Of a stretch of DNA of 64,000 nucleotides, positions 17,120-25,136 are shown in pieces (position 1 is the stretch's first letter; each line of letters begins with the position of its first letter). Made by a program: the position numbers and the translations under genes. The notes below the pieces were generated by a model. It had not been told where the DNA came from and did not search any database. It saw only the letters and a program-made list of their open reading frames with translations. Source of the stretch: Flavivirga algicola (GTDB lineage: Bacteria > Bacteroidota > Bacteroidia > Flavobacteriales > Flavobacteriaceae). The stretch covers positions 5,001 through 69,000 of the forward strand of contig NZ_JABBHF010000002.1 in assembly GCF_012910715.1 (NCBI RefSeq), in the 5' to 3' direction.

Positions 17120-17530
17120 ATGGGATTAGCAGAAAAAAGAATTGTTAAAGCATACCAAGAAGGTACATACAAAACATTAGTAAACGAAATAAACACTTTA
17201 GGCGGATACGATCTAGACTTTGAAGTAAATTGGGAGAGTCTTTCTAACAATGATTATTCTCATATTTGGGAAAATACTTTTTCTCAAATTTACTTTACAC
17301 CAATCATTAATGCTTTTAAAGAAATAACCGCAGATGACATGGGAAAAGAAGCGCTTCAAGAATCTCTGAAGAAAATAGTTATAAAAGATGAAAAAGATAA
17401 TTTTTCTCCTGGTAGTGCTTACAGTTTTGAAGACAACACACTAATAATAGATCACTCTAGTTATTCTAATGCTGATAATGTAGAGGAGCGTTCTAAATTT
17501 CTTACGGAGTTTTTAGAATCACAATTGTAA
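17120..17530 (+). CDS. hypothetical protein
   Basis: 136 aa, no signal peptide or membrane segment. Acidic, with a clean start (MGLAEKRIVKAYQEGTYKTL) and the conserved-looking phrase GGYDLDFEVNWESL. I do not recognise a family. It probably forms an operon with the next gene, six nt downstream, and has a candidate promoter at 17066. Confidence 0.75.
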   Translation: MGLAEKRIVKAYQEGTYKTLVNEINTLGGYDLDFEVNWESLSNNDYSHIWENTFSQIYFTPIINAFKEITADDMGKEALQESLKKIVIKDEKDNFSPGSAYSFEDNTLIIDHSSYSNADNVEERSKFLTEFLESQL

Positions 17531-17536
17531 TAAACT

Positions 17537-18217
17537 ATGTTATTACATGATAAATTAAAAAAAGTTCCTGTTTATAGCAAGCAGGAACTTCTACTATATA
17601 TACACGACCAAGAAGCATCGACAACGATACAAATTGTCACTAATTCTGGACAAGTACATAAAGGAATTGTACTAAACATAAACGATGTAAAGGATGAAGG
17701 TTACGTTTTAATGTTACAATGCATCGATTATAATCAAAAAATAACCAATAGTGCTTTACATATCGCAATCCGAAAAATAGAATCTATAGAATTCTTAGAA
17801 GACCAGAATATTCTCGGCGTTTTATCAAAAGGTACTGTTTTTGAGAGTAAGGTTTACGAAGTTTCTGGAAAGTTACAGGTCAAAAAAGCATTACAAAAGT
17901 TTTCAGACATCATCTTTGAGACTTCTAATGTTCGGGTAGGCGTTCCTAATATTATATTTCCAACAGACGGAAAACAATTAAATAGAGTGCTACAGCTTAC
18001 AGAACTCTTACAAAACATTATTCTGAATATATTAAAAGAAGAAGATGCCCATATAAGTTGGAAATCTAATTATGATAGTATGGCTTTTGTTGAAAGTGAT
18101 AAGTTAAAGATTATCAAAAGTGATAACACTATGGAAATACATTTCCCGTTCACAGACTTAGAGCTTCCAGAAATACCAATAGAAGAAACAACTTCCCAGA
18201 TTTTAGCAGTTTTATAG
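17537..18217 (+). CDS. hypothetical protein
   Basis: 226 aa cytoplasmic protein with no recognised domain. The N-terminal part (TIQIVTNSGQVHKGIVLNIN, then VLMLQCID and IRKIESIEFLED) has the feel of a small Sm-like or PilZ-like beta barrel, but this is only an impression. Six nt after the gene at 17120, so the two are likely made together. Function unknown. Confidence 0.75.
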   Translation: MLLHDKLKKVPVYSKQELLLYIHDQEASTTIQIVTNSGQVHKGIVLNINDVKDEGYVLMLQCIDYNQKITNSALHIAIRKIESIEFLEDQNILGVLSKGTVFESKVYEVSGKLQVKKALQKFSDIIFETSNVRVGVPNIIFPTDGKQLNRVLQLTELLQNIILNILKEEDAHISWKSNYDSMAFVESDKLKIIKSDNTMEIHFPFTDLELPEIPIEETTSQILAVL

Positions 18218-18473
18218 TTTACTATACGCTTTAATACGTTTCAAAAATTCATTCCAGTAACAATACGAATACATATTGTAACTTCTTTGTATTTCATTTG
18301 AAAGTAAATCAACCTCGTTACAGTTACAAGCATGCCAGATAAAATTAGCTCCTAGCCTCTTGCTTTGATGCAAGCGGCTAGTATGCATTGTAATAATATT
18401 ATATCCTCTTTTTTGTATATTCGTTCTTAAAGTTAAACTATACTTTATTGTTTACTGCCACTACCACTGACTG

Positions 18474-18929
18474 ATGAATTTTAAACCAAAATTTACTGAT
18501 TTTCGAAAAAAAGTTGAAGAAAGCTTCAAAAGGCAGAAGTTTATGGAATTAATCCATGCAAATCTGATTGATGTTAAACCTGGCTATTGCGAAATTCAAA
18601 TCCCGTACAACCCAATCTTAACCCAACAACATGGTTTTTTTCATGCTGGCATTATAAGTACTATAGCAGATAATGCTGCTGGCTATGCCAGTTTTTCTCT
18701 AATGGAAGAAGACGCGTCTGTATTAACCGTCGAATTCAAATTAAACCTTATGTCTCCTGGTGATGGCGACCTATTAATTGCCAAAGCAAACGTTTTAAAA
18801 AACGGACGCACATTAACAATTTGTAGATCTGAAGTCTTTATTAGAAAAAATGGTGTGGAAAAACTCTGCGCAGCTTCTCAAACAACTTTAATAGAGTTAA
18901 AGAATAAATCGGATAAATATCTACACTAA
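18474..18929 (+). CDS. PaaI-like hotdog thioesterase
   Basis: 151 aa. The hotdog-fold signature is clear: Q-H-G-F-F-H-A-G-x-x-x-x-x-x-D-N-A-A-G-Y (about 50-70), then VLTVEFKLNLMSPG and the strand LTICRSEVFI. Cleaves acyl-CoA thioesters of unknown specificity. Stands alone before the sigma factor gene; the 256-nt spacer in front (18218-18473) shows no gene. Confidence 0.87.
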   Translation: MNFKPKFTDFRKKVEESFKRQKFMELIHANLIDVKPGYCEIQIPYNPILTQQHGFFHAGIISTIADNAAGYASFSLMEEDASVLTVEFKLNLMSPGDGDLLIAKANVLKNGRTLTICRSEVFIRKNGVEKLCAASQTTLIELKNKSDKYLH

Positions 18930-18989
18930 AAAATATAAACTGAACAAGCACACCGTTACTGCTTACCTAAATGTTATATTAAATTAAAA

Positions 18990-19016
18990 TGTCACGTTTT
19001 TATCATCCTATTTGTC
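18990..19016 (+). promoter_or_regulatory. candidate ECF41 promoter before the sigma gene
   Basis: TGTCACG (18990-18996), 16-nt spacer, TGTC (19013-19016), 28 nt upstream of the sigma factor start. Known ECF41 promoters have TGTCACA at -35 and CGTC at -10. The same element with identical spacing recurs at 19882-19908. Confidence 0.7.
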
Positions 19017-19044
19017 ACTCTTATAGAACTTAAAAAATTTCCAA

Positions 19045-19878
19045 TTGAAAAATTTCCAAAATACATTATTTCCTTACGCCTACAATATTTTAGGCTCTAT
19101 TGACGATGCAAAAGATGCTATTCAAGATGTTTTAATCAAATACCTTTCTACCAAGAAGCATCACATAAAAAATGAAATGGGGTATTTAATCAAATCGGTT
19201 ATAAACCAATCTATCAATATCAAAAAACGGAACAATAAAACTACCGTGAATAGCATATGGTTACCCGAGCCTTTATCAACAGAAAAAACTGATGATAATA
19301 TTGATCGTGATGAAATTATATCATACTCCATGTTGGTACTTCTCGAAAAATTAACCCCTCAGGAACGTGCTGTTTTTATCTTAAAAGAAGCATTTGATTA
19401 TTCCCATAAAGACATTGCTGAAACCATAGGGCTTACCGTAGAAAACTCTCGAAAATTATTAAGCAGAGGTAAAACCAAGCTAGTTAATTACAAAGCAACA
19501 AGTTATAGCAACGACTTATTTCCTTCAGCTTCTTATATGGAAAATTATATTCAGACCATTAAAAATGGAGATGTTAAACGCTTAGAGGCAATGCTTTCCA
19601 AGGACATTTCATTACATGCAGATGGTGGAGAAAATATTAAAGTAGTAAGGGAGTTAACCACAGGGAAATCTGCTTCTTTAAAACTATTATTTTATGTATT
19701 TAAAACCTATCTGGAATTATTATCGATCAAGACCACACAAATAAATCATCAACCAGCATTGTTGTTTTATAATGAAGATACACTAATTAATTGTCAGGTA
19801 TTTGACTTTGAAAACCATAAAATAAAAAGTATATTTTCTATTGTCGACCCTAATAAACTGAAATCACTTTCTTTATAA
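19045..19878 (+). CDS. ECF41-type RNA polymerase sigma factor
   Basis: 277 aa with sigma-2 (FPYAYNILGSIDDAKDAIQD), sigma-4 (LTPQERAVFILKEAFDYSH), and a C-terminal SnoaL-like extension (about 165-277). The linker has WLPEPL, and the extension has HADGGE and VDPNKL, matching the ECF41 hallmarks WLPEPL, DGGG and NPDKL; the extension replaces a separate anti-sigma factor. The frame starts at TTG 19045, the only suitable start since the sequence upstream lacks a family N-terminus. No anti-sigma gene is adjacent. The paired promoters predict that it controls itself and the azoR-cupin operon. Confidence 0.9.
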   Translation: MKNFQNTLFPYAYNILGSIDDAKDAIQDVLIKYLSTKKHHIKNEMGYLIKSVINQSINIKKRNNKTTVNSIWLPEPLSTEKTDDNIDRDEIISYSMLVLLEKLTPQERAVFILKEAFDYSHKDIAETIGLTVENSRKLLSRGKTKLVNYKATSYSNDLFPSASYMENYIQTIKNGDVKRLEAMLSKDISLHADGGENIKVVRELTTGKSASLKLLFYVFKTYLELLSIKTTQINHQPALLFYNEDTLINCQVFDFENHKIKSIFSIVDPNKLKSLSL

Positions 19879-19881
19879 ACC

Positions 19882-19908
19882 TGTCACGTTTTTTATACCT
19901 GTTTTGTC
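19882..19908 (+). promoter_or_regulatory. candidate ECF41 promoter before azoR
   Basis: TGTCACG (19882-19888), 16-nt spacer, TGTC (19905-19908), 26 nt upstream of the azoR start. Identical blocks and spacing to the element at 18990-19016. Confidence 0.72.
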
Positions 19909-19934
19909 ATACTATTGAATTAAAAAATCAATAG

Positions 19935-20546
19935 ATGAAAACATTATTAAGAATAGACTGTAGCTCCAGAACTGTAGGTTCACATTCTAGAGCTCTAGCT
20001 GATTATTTTGAACAAAACTGGAAAACAGCCAATCCAAAAGGCACTGTTCTTTACAGGGATTTAGTTAAACACCAGCTACCCCACATTGAAAACAATACGA
20101 TTGAAGGTTTTTATACGCCTATTGAGCACATATCAGCTGAAGGCAAAAAGGCTACTGCTTTATCTGACGAATTAATTGCAGAACTAAAATCTGCCAATGA
20201 CATTCTAATTAGCAGTCCATTGTACAACTTAAACATTCCATCCAATCTTAAGGCCTATTTAGATCAGGTAGTAAGGATTGGACAAACATTCAACATTAAT
20301 GAAAATGGTTATTATGGTTTATTAGAGGATAAATTAGCCTATCTGGTAACAGCCAAAGGTGGTGTCTATAAAGGGACTTTTATGGAACAATATGATTTCC
20401 AAGAACCCTATTTAAAAGCTATTCTAGGACATATGGGTATTAAAGTTCAAGAATTATTTTCACTTGAAGGGGCTGCAAATCAACAAACCTTAGAACAAAA
20501 CAAACTCTTACTGGAAAATACCATCCGGCAATCATTCAATAAATAA
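19935..20546 (+). CDS. azoR: FMN-dependent NADH-azoreductase / quinone reductase
   Basis: 203 aa flavodoxin-like enzyme. N-terminal TLLRIDCSSRTVGSHSRALA binds the FMN phosphate, and SPLYNLNIPSNLKAYLDQV is the AzoR signature. It uses NAD(P)H to reduce azo compounds or quinones, often in stress protection. It lies behind an ECF41-type promoter and 11 nt before the cupin gene, so it is the likely main target of the sigma factor next door. Confidence 0.9.
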   Translation: MKTLLRIDCSSRTVGSHSRALADYFEQNWKTANPKGTVLYRDLVKHQLPHIENNTIEGFYTPIEHISAEGKKATALSDELIAELKSANDILISSPLYNLNIPSNLKAYLDQVVRIGQTFNINENGYYGLLEDKLAYLVTAKGGVYKGTFMEQYDFQEPYLKAILGHMGIKVQELFSLEGAANQQTLEQNKLLLENTIRQSFNK

Positions 20547-20557
20547 AAATTAAGTCT

Positions 20558-21070
20558 ATGACTACAAAAGAGAGCTATTTTGAAGACGTATTAGAAAATA
20601 ATGCATCTATAATAAAAGCCAACGAAGGCGAAAAACTCGAATTAAATACCATCTCAATAACATTTAAAGTGACCAGCGAAATGTCTAACGACCAATTAGG
20701 TATTTATGAAATTTTGCTTCCGCCTATGGCTATTGGTGCAAAATTACACTACCACAGGTTTATGGACGAGACCTTTATAGTAAATGAAGGCCTGTTAACA
20801 ATACAAGTTGCAGATAAAGAATATCAAGCAGAACCTGGAGCCGTTGCCTACATACCCAGATTTACTCCTCATGGGTTTAGAAATGACACTAATGAAACGG
20901 TAAAATTAACATTGGTTTTCAATCCATCTCAAAAGCGAGAGGGCTTCTTTAAAGGCCTATATGAAACACTCAATGAAGCACCCATTGATCCTGAAAAATA
21001 TTTAAAACTATATAATAAATATGATAGTTTTCCTGTAGATACTTCCAATATGATACCTGTTAGGACATAA
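20558..21070 (+). CDS. cupin domain protein
   Basis: 170 aa with one cupin domain at about 40-130: G-A-K-L-H-Y-H-R-F-M-D-E-T-F-I-V-N-E-G (metal ligands His, His, Glu) and the second motif PGAVAYIPRFTPHGFRND. Probably binds a metal ion; reaction unknown. Second gene of the azoR operon. Confidence 0.86.
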   Translation: MTTKESYFEDVLENNASIIKANEGEKLELNTISITFKVTSEMSNDQLGIYEILLPPMAIGAKLHYHRFMDETFIVNEGLLTIQVADKEYQAEPGAVAYIPRFTPHGFRNDTNETVKLTLVFNPSQKREGFFKGLYETLNEAPIDPEKYLKLYNKYDSFPVDTSNMIPVRT

Positions 21071-21094
21071 AATCGAAAACTAATTAAGAGTCTT
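21071..21094. other. start of the 353-bp intergenic region before the regulator gene
   Basis: The whole gap 21071-21423 holds the palindromic repeat at 21095-21235 and the merR-type promoter at 21395-21408. Between 21236 and 21394 the sequence is AT-rich and I see no further gene or RNA. Confidence 0.6.
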
Positions 21095-21235
21095 AAAAGA
21101 GGGTGTTTAAAAAGTCTTTGTAATTTGATTTGTCAGGTTGAGCCTGTCGAAACCAATATTGATTAATTAGTGTTTTAAAAATATTTCGACAAGCTCAATA
21201 TGACATAGAACATACTTTTTAGGCTCCCTCTTTTT
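21095..21235. repeat. nested palindromic repeat (REP/MITE-like)
   Basis: Outer arms AAAGAGGG...AAAAAGT (21096-21115) and ACTTTTT...CCCTCTTT (21214-21233), inner arms TGTCAGGTTGAGCCTGTCGA (from 21131) and its near-inverse TCGACAAGCTCAATATGACA (to 21205). The inner pair differs at about 3 of 22 positions. The core TTGAGCYTGTCGAAA is a common dispersed repeat in flavobacterial intergenic regions. It may also fold as a terminator after the cupin gene. Confidence 0.7.
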
Positions 21236-21394
21236 ATTTTTCAATACCAACATATGCATGCCCTTTTAAACCCGTTATTACAAGGTGTTCTTAGTGTGTT
21301 TACAATCGCTAAAAAAATCCTCTAAATATACCATTTCCTACATATTGTACTGAATTAATTTAAGTTTTTTTGTTATTTATCAATTAATTTTTCT

Positions 21395-21408
21395 TAATTT
21401 TGTTTAAC
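21395..21408 (+). promoter_or_regulatory. promoter/operator of the merR-type regulator
   Basis: TAATTTTG (21395-21402) is a -7 match and is overlapped by TTGTTTAAC (21400-21408). The 14-mer TAATTTTGTTTAAC is nearly identical to TTATTTTGTTTAAC in front of crtI (22330-22343), suggesting a common regulator, most simply the MerR protein itself. Confidence 0.6.
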
Positions 21409-21423
21409 CAAAACTAAATTTCG

Positions 21424-22323
21424 ATGAACAATATTAGAGTCAATTTTAGTATTAAAGATTTAGAAAACCTTACAGGTATCAAAGCGCATACGATACGTAT
21501 ATGGGAAAAGCGCTACAATCTACTAAGCCCAAATCGATCGGATACAAACATTAGAAATTATAGCTTAGCGAGCCTGCAAAAGCTATTAAATATATCGTAT
21601 TTAAATAATAATGGGTTAAAAATCTCGAAAGTTGCTAATCTTAAAGAAGAAGAAATTCCTATAAAAGTTAGGGAAATAGCTTCGAGAGCAAAGGTTGAAG
21701 ACCATGCCATGAATGCCTTAAAAATGGCCATGATAAACTTTGACCAGGTATTATTTTATAGTACTTATAATAATTTACTCGAAACCAAAACCTTCAGTGA
21801 AATTTTCTACACTGTTTTTTTACCCTTATTAAATGAAATCGGCCTCTTATGGCAAACCAATACTATTACGCCTGCTCATGAACATTTTTTGTCCATTCAT
21901 ATTAAACAAAAGATACTTTTAAATACGGAACGGCTACAAATTTTAGAGCCTAAACCTGTTTCTAAAACCTTTGTTTTGTTTTTACCTGACAATGAAATTC
22001 ATGATATTGGGCTTTTGTTCATTAATTATCAATTAAGAAGCAAGGGGTATCATACAATTTTCCTTGGGGAAAGTGTTCCTATGGAAAGTCTCACAGATTT
22101 GCTAGAGTTTTTTGAAGAAATAACTTTTATATCTTACTTTACAGTATATCCTCCAGAACAAGAGATTCCTGACTACATTAATAAATTTAGTGAAGTATTG
22201 CTGGACAAAGAAAATACGAACCTTTTATTATTAGGTAAAAAGCTCTCTGACTTAAATATCACAAACCTTCCTCAAAAAGTAAGTATCTTTAATTCTATCG
22301 AAAATTTAGTTAAAGATTTATAA
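21424..22323 (+). CDS. MerR-family B12-binding light-sensing regulator, CarH/LitR-like
   Basis: 299 aa. N-terminal MerR helix-turn-helix (FSIKDLENLTGIKAHTIRIW, then EKRYNLLSPNR), a four-helix bundle, and a C-terminal cobalamin-binding domain. Bundle motif Trp143-x9-Glu153-His154 (in WQTNTITPAHEH) and EIHDIG (Glu191, His193, Gly196) reproduce W-x9-EH and E-x-H-x2-G of CarH, where these residues bind adenosylcobalamin and allow light-triggered release from DNA. LGESVP follows as in CarH. It directly precedes the crt operon. Predicted: a repressor of carotenoid genes in the dark, released by light. Known CarH proteins act this way; for this one it is inference. Confidence 0.85.
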   Translation: MNNIRVNFSIKDLENLTGIKAHTIRIWEKRYNLLSPNRSDTNIRNYSLASLQKLLNISYLNNNGLKISKVANLKEEEIPIKVREIASRAKVEDHAMNALKMAMINFDQVLFYSTYNNLLETKTFSEIFYTVFLPLLNEIGLLWQTNTITPAHEHFLSIHIKQKILLNTERLQILEPKPVSKTFVLFLPDNEIHDIGLLFINYQLRSKGYHTIFLGESVPMESLTDLLEFFEEITFISYFTVYPPEQEIPDYINKFSEVLLDKENTNLLLLGKKLSDLNITNLPQKVSIFNSIENLVKDL

Positions 22324-22329
22324 ATATTT

Positions 22330-22366
22330 TTATTTTGTTTAACTTTTAACTATATTCGTTAAACAA
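22330..22366 (+). promoter_or_regulatory. crt operon promoter with inverted-repeat operator
   Basis: TTGTTTAAC (22335-22343) and GTTAAACAA (22358-22366) form a perfect 9-bp inverted repeat with a 14-nt centre, ending one base before the crtI ATG. Possible -7 elements are TTATTTTG (22330-22337) and TATATTCG (22351-22358). The left half matches the merR promoter's TTGTTTAAC (21400-21408). Confidence 0.6.
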
Positions 22367-22367
22367 T

Positions 22368-23831
22368 ATGAAATTAACTGCAAATATAATTGGTTCTGGG
22401 TTTTCATCTTTGGCAGCTTCGTGCTACTTAGCCAAGGCTGGCTACGAAGTCACTATTTTTGAAAAGAATGATACCATTGGAGGTAGAGCACGACAACTTG
22501 TAAAAGAAGGGTTTACCTTTGATATAGGTCCTACATGGTATTGGATGCCAGATGTATTTGAGCGTTTTTTTTCAGATTTTAACAAATCTCCTCAAGACTA
22601 TTATACTTTAGAAAAACTTAATCCAGCATATAGCGTGTATTTTGGAAAGGATGATTTTATAAAGATAGAAGATACCTTAGAAAAAATAGCCGTAGCTTTT
22701 GAAAAGGAAGAAACCGGAAGCTCTAAGAAGCTAAAAAAATTCATTAAACAAGCAGAAAGCAATTATGATATAGCCATTAAAGATTTGGTTTATAATCCAG
22801 GTGTTTCTCCTTTAGAATTAGTTACTCCAGCTACAGTTAAAAAGTTAAATCAATTTTTTAGTAACATAAAAAAAGATGTTAGAAGAGAATTTAAGAACCA
22901 AAGACTTGTCAAGATTCTCGAGTTTCCCGTTTTGTTTTTAGGAGCTAAACCTAGTGACACACCTTCTTTTTATAGTTTTATGAATTATGCCGATTTTGGT
23001 TTGGGGACATTTCACCCAAAAAACGGCATGTACCAAGTAATTTTAGCTATCGAAAATTTAGCAAAAGAATTGGGGGTAACTATTAAAACCAATACACCCA
23101 TAGAAAAAATTATTGTAAAAAACGGAAAATATAAAGGTATTGTTTCGCGTGGAGAGACCTACGCATCTGATATTATTGTTAGTGGTGCCGACTATCATCA
23201 CACAGAATCACTTTTAGAAAAACCACATAGGCAATACTCTGAAAATTATTGGAACAAAAAAACGTTTGCGCCGTCCTCACTCCTATTTTATGTAGGGTTT
23301 GACAAAAAATTAAAAAATGTAGATCACCACACTTTATTTTTTGATGTTGACTTCGATATGCATGCCGAAGCCATATATGATACTCCTCAGTGGCCTGAAA
23401 ATCCATTGTTCTATGCTAGCTTTCCAAGTAAAACAGACACCAATTCTGCTCCTGAAGGAAAAGAAGCTGGCATATTTCTAATTCCATTGGCTCCAGGATT
23501 AAATGATACTCCAGAATTAAGAGAAATCTATTTTAATAAAATCATGCATCGATTTGAAAGTTTAACCTCACAGAATATAAAAAAACATATTATCTTTAAA
23601 GAAAGTTTTTGTGTCAACGATTTTATTAATGATTATAATTCGTATAAAGGAAATGCTTATGGAATGGCGAATACCTTAACACAAACTGCTTTTTTAAGAC
23701 CAAAATTAAAAAGCAAAAAAGTAAAAAACTTGTTTTTTACCGGTCAATTAACAGTCCCTGGTCCAGGAGTCCCTCCTTCATTGATATCAGGCAAACTAGC
23801 AGCAGATTTAGTAACAAAATACCATCACTAA
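22368..23831 (+). CDS. crtI: phytoene desaturase
   Basis: 487 aa. FAD-binding N-terminus NIIGSGFSSLAASCYLAKAG followed by IFEKNDTIGGRARQL, and the C-terminal CrtI signature TGQLTVPGPGVPPSLISGKL. Introduces the double bonds that turn phytoene into lycopene. First gene of crtI-B-Z-Y, with only two nt to crtB. Confidence 0.95.
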   Translation: MKLTANIIGSGFSSLAASCYLAKAGYEVTIFEKNDTIGGRARQLVKEGFTFDIGPTWYWMPDVFERFFSDFNKSPQDYYTLEKLNPAYSVYFGKDDFIKIEDTLEKIAVAFEKEETGSSKKLKKFIKQAESNYDIAIKDLVYNPGVSPLELVTPATVKKLNQFFSNIKKDVRREFKNQRLVKILEFPVLFLGAKPSDTPSFYSFMNYADFGLGTFHPKNGMYQVILAIENLAKELGVTIKTNTPIEKIIVKNGKYKGIVSRGETYASDIIVSGADYHHTESLLEKPHRQYSENYWNKKTFAPSSLLFYVGFDKKLKNVDHHTLFFDVDFDMHAEAIYDTPQWPENPLFYASFPSKTDTNSAPEGKEAGIFLIPLAPGLNDTPELREIYFNKIMHRFESLTSQNIKKHIIFKESFCVNDFINDYNSYKGNAYGMANTLTQTAFLRPKLKSKKVKNLFFTGQLTVPGPGVPPSLISGKLAADLVTKYHH

Positions 23832-23833
23832 TT

Positions 23834-24673
23834 ATGAAATTATTATTCGATACGGTCTCTTATAATTGCAGTAAGCTCGTTACGAAGACTTACAGTACAT
23901 CATTTTCATTAGCGACAAAAATGCTTTCCAAATCAATTAGAATGGATATTTATAATATTTATGGGTTTGTCCGTTTTGCTGATGAGATTGTTGATTCCTT
24001 TCATGATTATAACAAGGAACAACTTTTTAACAAGTTTTCTGATGATTTAGAACTTGCTTTAAAGGATAAAATTAGTCTAAACCCAATTCTCAATTCATTT
24101 CAGCATACATTTCATAAATATAATTTAGACAAAAGCTTGGTAGATGCTTTTATGAAAAGTATGCGTTTGGACTTACACAAAACCCAATATCTTACCGAAG
24201 AAGAATACAAAGCCTACATTTATGGATCTGCAGATGTTGTTGGGCTTATGTGTCTAAAGGTTTTTGTAAAAGGAGACCAAACTAAATATGAAGCACTTAA
24301 AGATACTGCTATGTCTTTAGGCTCGGCATTTCAAAAAGTGAACTTTCTTAGAGATTTGAAAACCGATTTTGATGACTTGAACAGAACTTATTTTCCTAAA
24401 ACTGACCTGAATAATTTAAACGAAGCATCAAAACAAGATATTATAAATGATATTGAGGCAGATTTTGCTAAAGGTTTAAGTGGTATAAAAAAATTGCCTA
24501 TTGAAGCTAAATTTGGGGTATTCATTGCTTACAGATATTATCGTCAACTGTTAAAAAAGCTAAAAAACACACCAGCTCTTCAAATTAAAAACACTCGGAT
24601 ACGGGTTTCTAATCCTAAAAAAATAGAACTTTTAATGCGCAGTTATGTAAAATATCAATTAAATTTAATGTAA
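23834..24673 (+). CDS. crtB: phytoene synthase
   Basis: 279 aa. Trans-isoprenyl diphosphate synthase fold with both Asp-rich motifs: FADEIVDSFHD (first, about 53-63) and FLRDLKTDFDDLNR (second, about 172-185). Joins two geranylgeranyl diphosphates to give phytoene. Second gene of the crt operon. Confidence 0.94.
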   Translation: MKLLFDTVSYNCSKLVTKTYSTSFSLATKMLSKSIRMDIYNIYGFVRFADEIVDSFHDYNKEQLFNKFSDDLELALKDKISLNPILNSFQHTFHKYNLDKSLVDAFMKSMRLDLHKTQYLTEEEYKAYIYGSADVVGLMCLKVFVKGDQTKYEALKDTAMSLGSAFQKVNFLRDLKTDFDDLNRTYFPKTDLNNLNEASKQDIINDIEADFAKGLSGIKKLPIEAKFGVFIAYRYYRQLLKKLKNTPALQIKNTRIRVSNPKKIELLMRSYVKYQLNLM

Positions 24674-24683
24674 TTTTATAGGT

Positions 24684-25133
24684 ATGCATACGGTGTTTTG
24701 GATATTGATTTTTTTGGGAACCTATTGCTTTATGGAGTTTATGGCATGGTTTACACATAAATATGTTATGCATGGTTTTTTATGGACTCTACATAAGGAT
24801 CATCACAAAAAAGATCATGATAGTTGGTTTGAGCGCAATGATGCTTTCTTTATTTTTTATGCTGTTGTTAGCATTGCTTTTTTTCTATTATGGAAATACA
24901 CGAGTTTTTGGGCTGGTTTACCAATAGGTATAGGGATATTTGCTTATGGCCTATCTTATTTTATCGTTCATGATATCTTTATACACCAGCGTTTTAAATT
25001 GTTTAGAAATGCCAATAATTGGTATGCGAAAGGCGTAAGGCGTGCCCATAAAATGCATCATAAACACCTTGATAAAGAGGATGGTGAGTGCTTTGGAATG
25101 TTAATCGTTCCCTTTAAATACTTCAAAAAGTAG
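24684..25133 (+). CDS. crtZ: beta-carotene hydroxylase
   Basis: 149 aa membrane protein of the fatty acid hydroxylase fold with three to four hydrophobic segments and the His clusters HKYVMHG, HKDHHKKDHD, HDIFIHQRF and HKMHHKHLDKED that hold the di-iron centre. Converts beta-carotene to zeaxanthin at the 3 and 3' positions. Third gene of the operon, 10 nt after crtB and three nt before crtY. Confidence 0.93.
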   Translation: MHTVFWILIFLGTYCFMEFMAWFTHKYVMHGFLWTLHKDHHKKDHDSWFERNDAFFIFYAVVSIAFFLLWKYTSFWAGLPIGIGIFAYGLSYFIVHDIFIHQRFKLFRNANNWYAKGVRRAHKMHHKHLDKEDGECFGMLIVPFKYFKK

Positions 25134-25136
25134 CAG

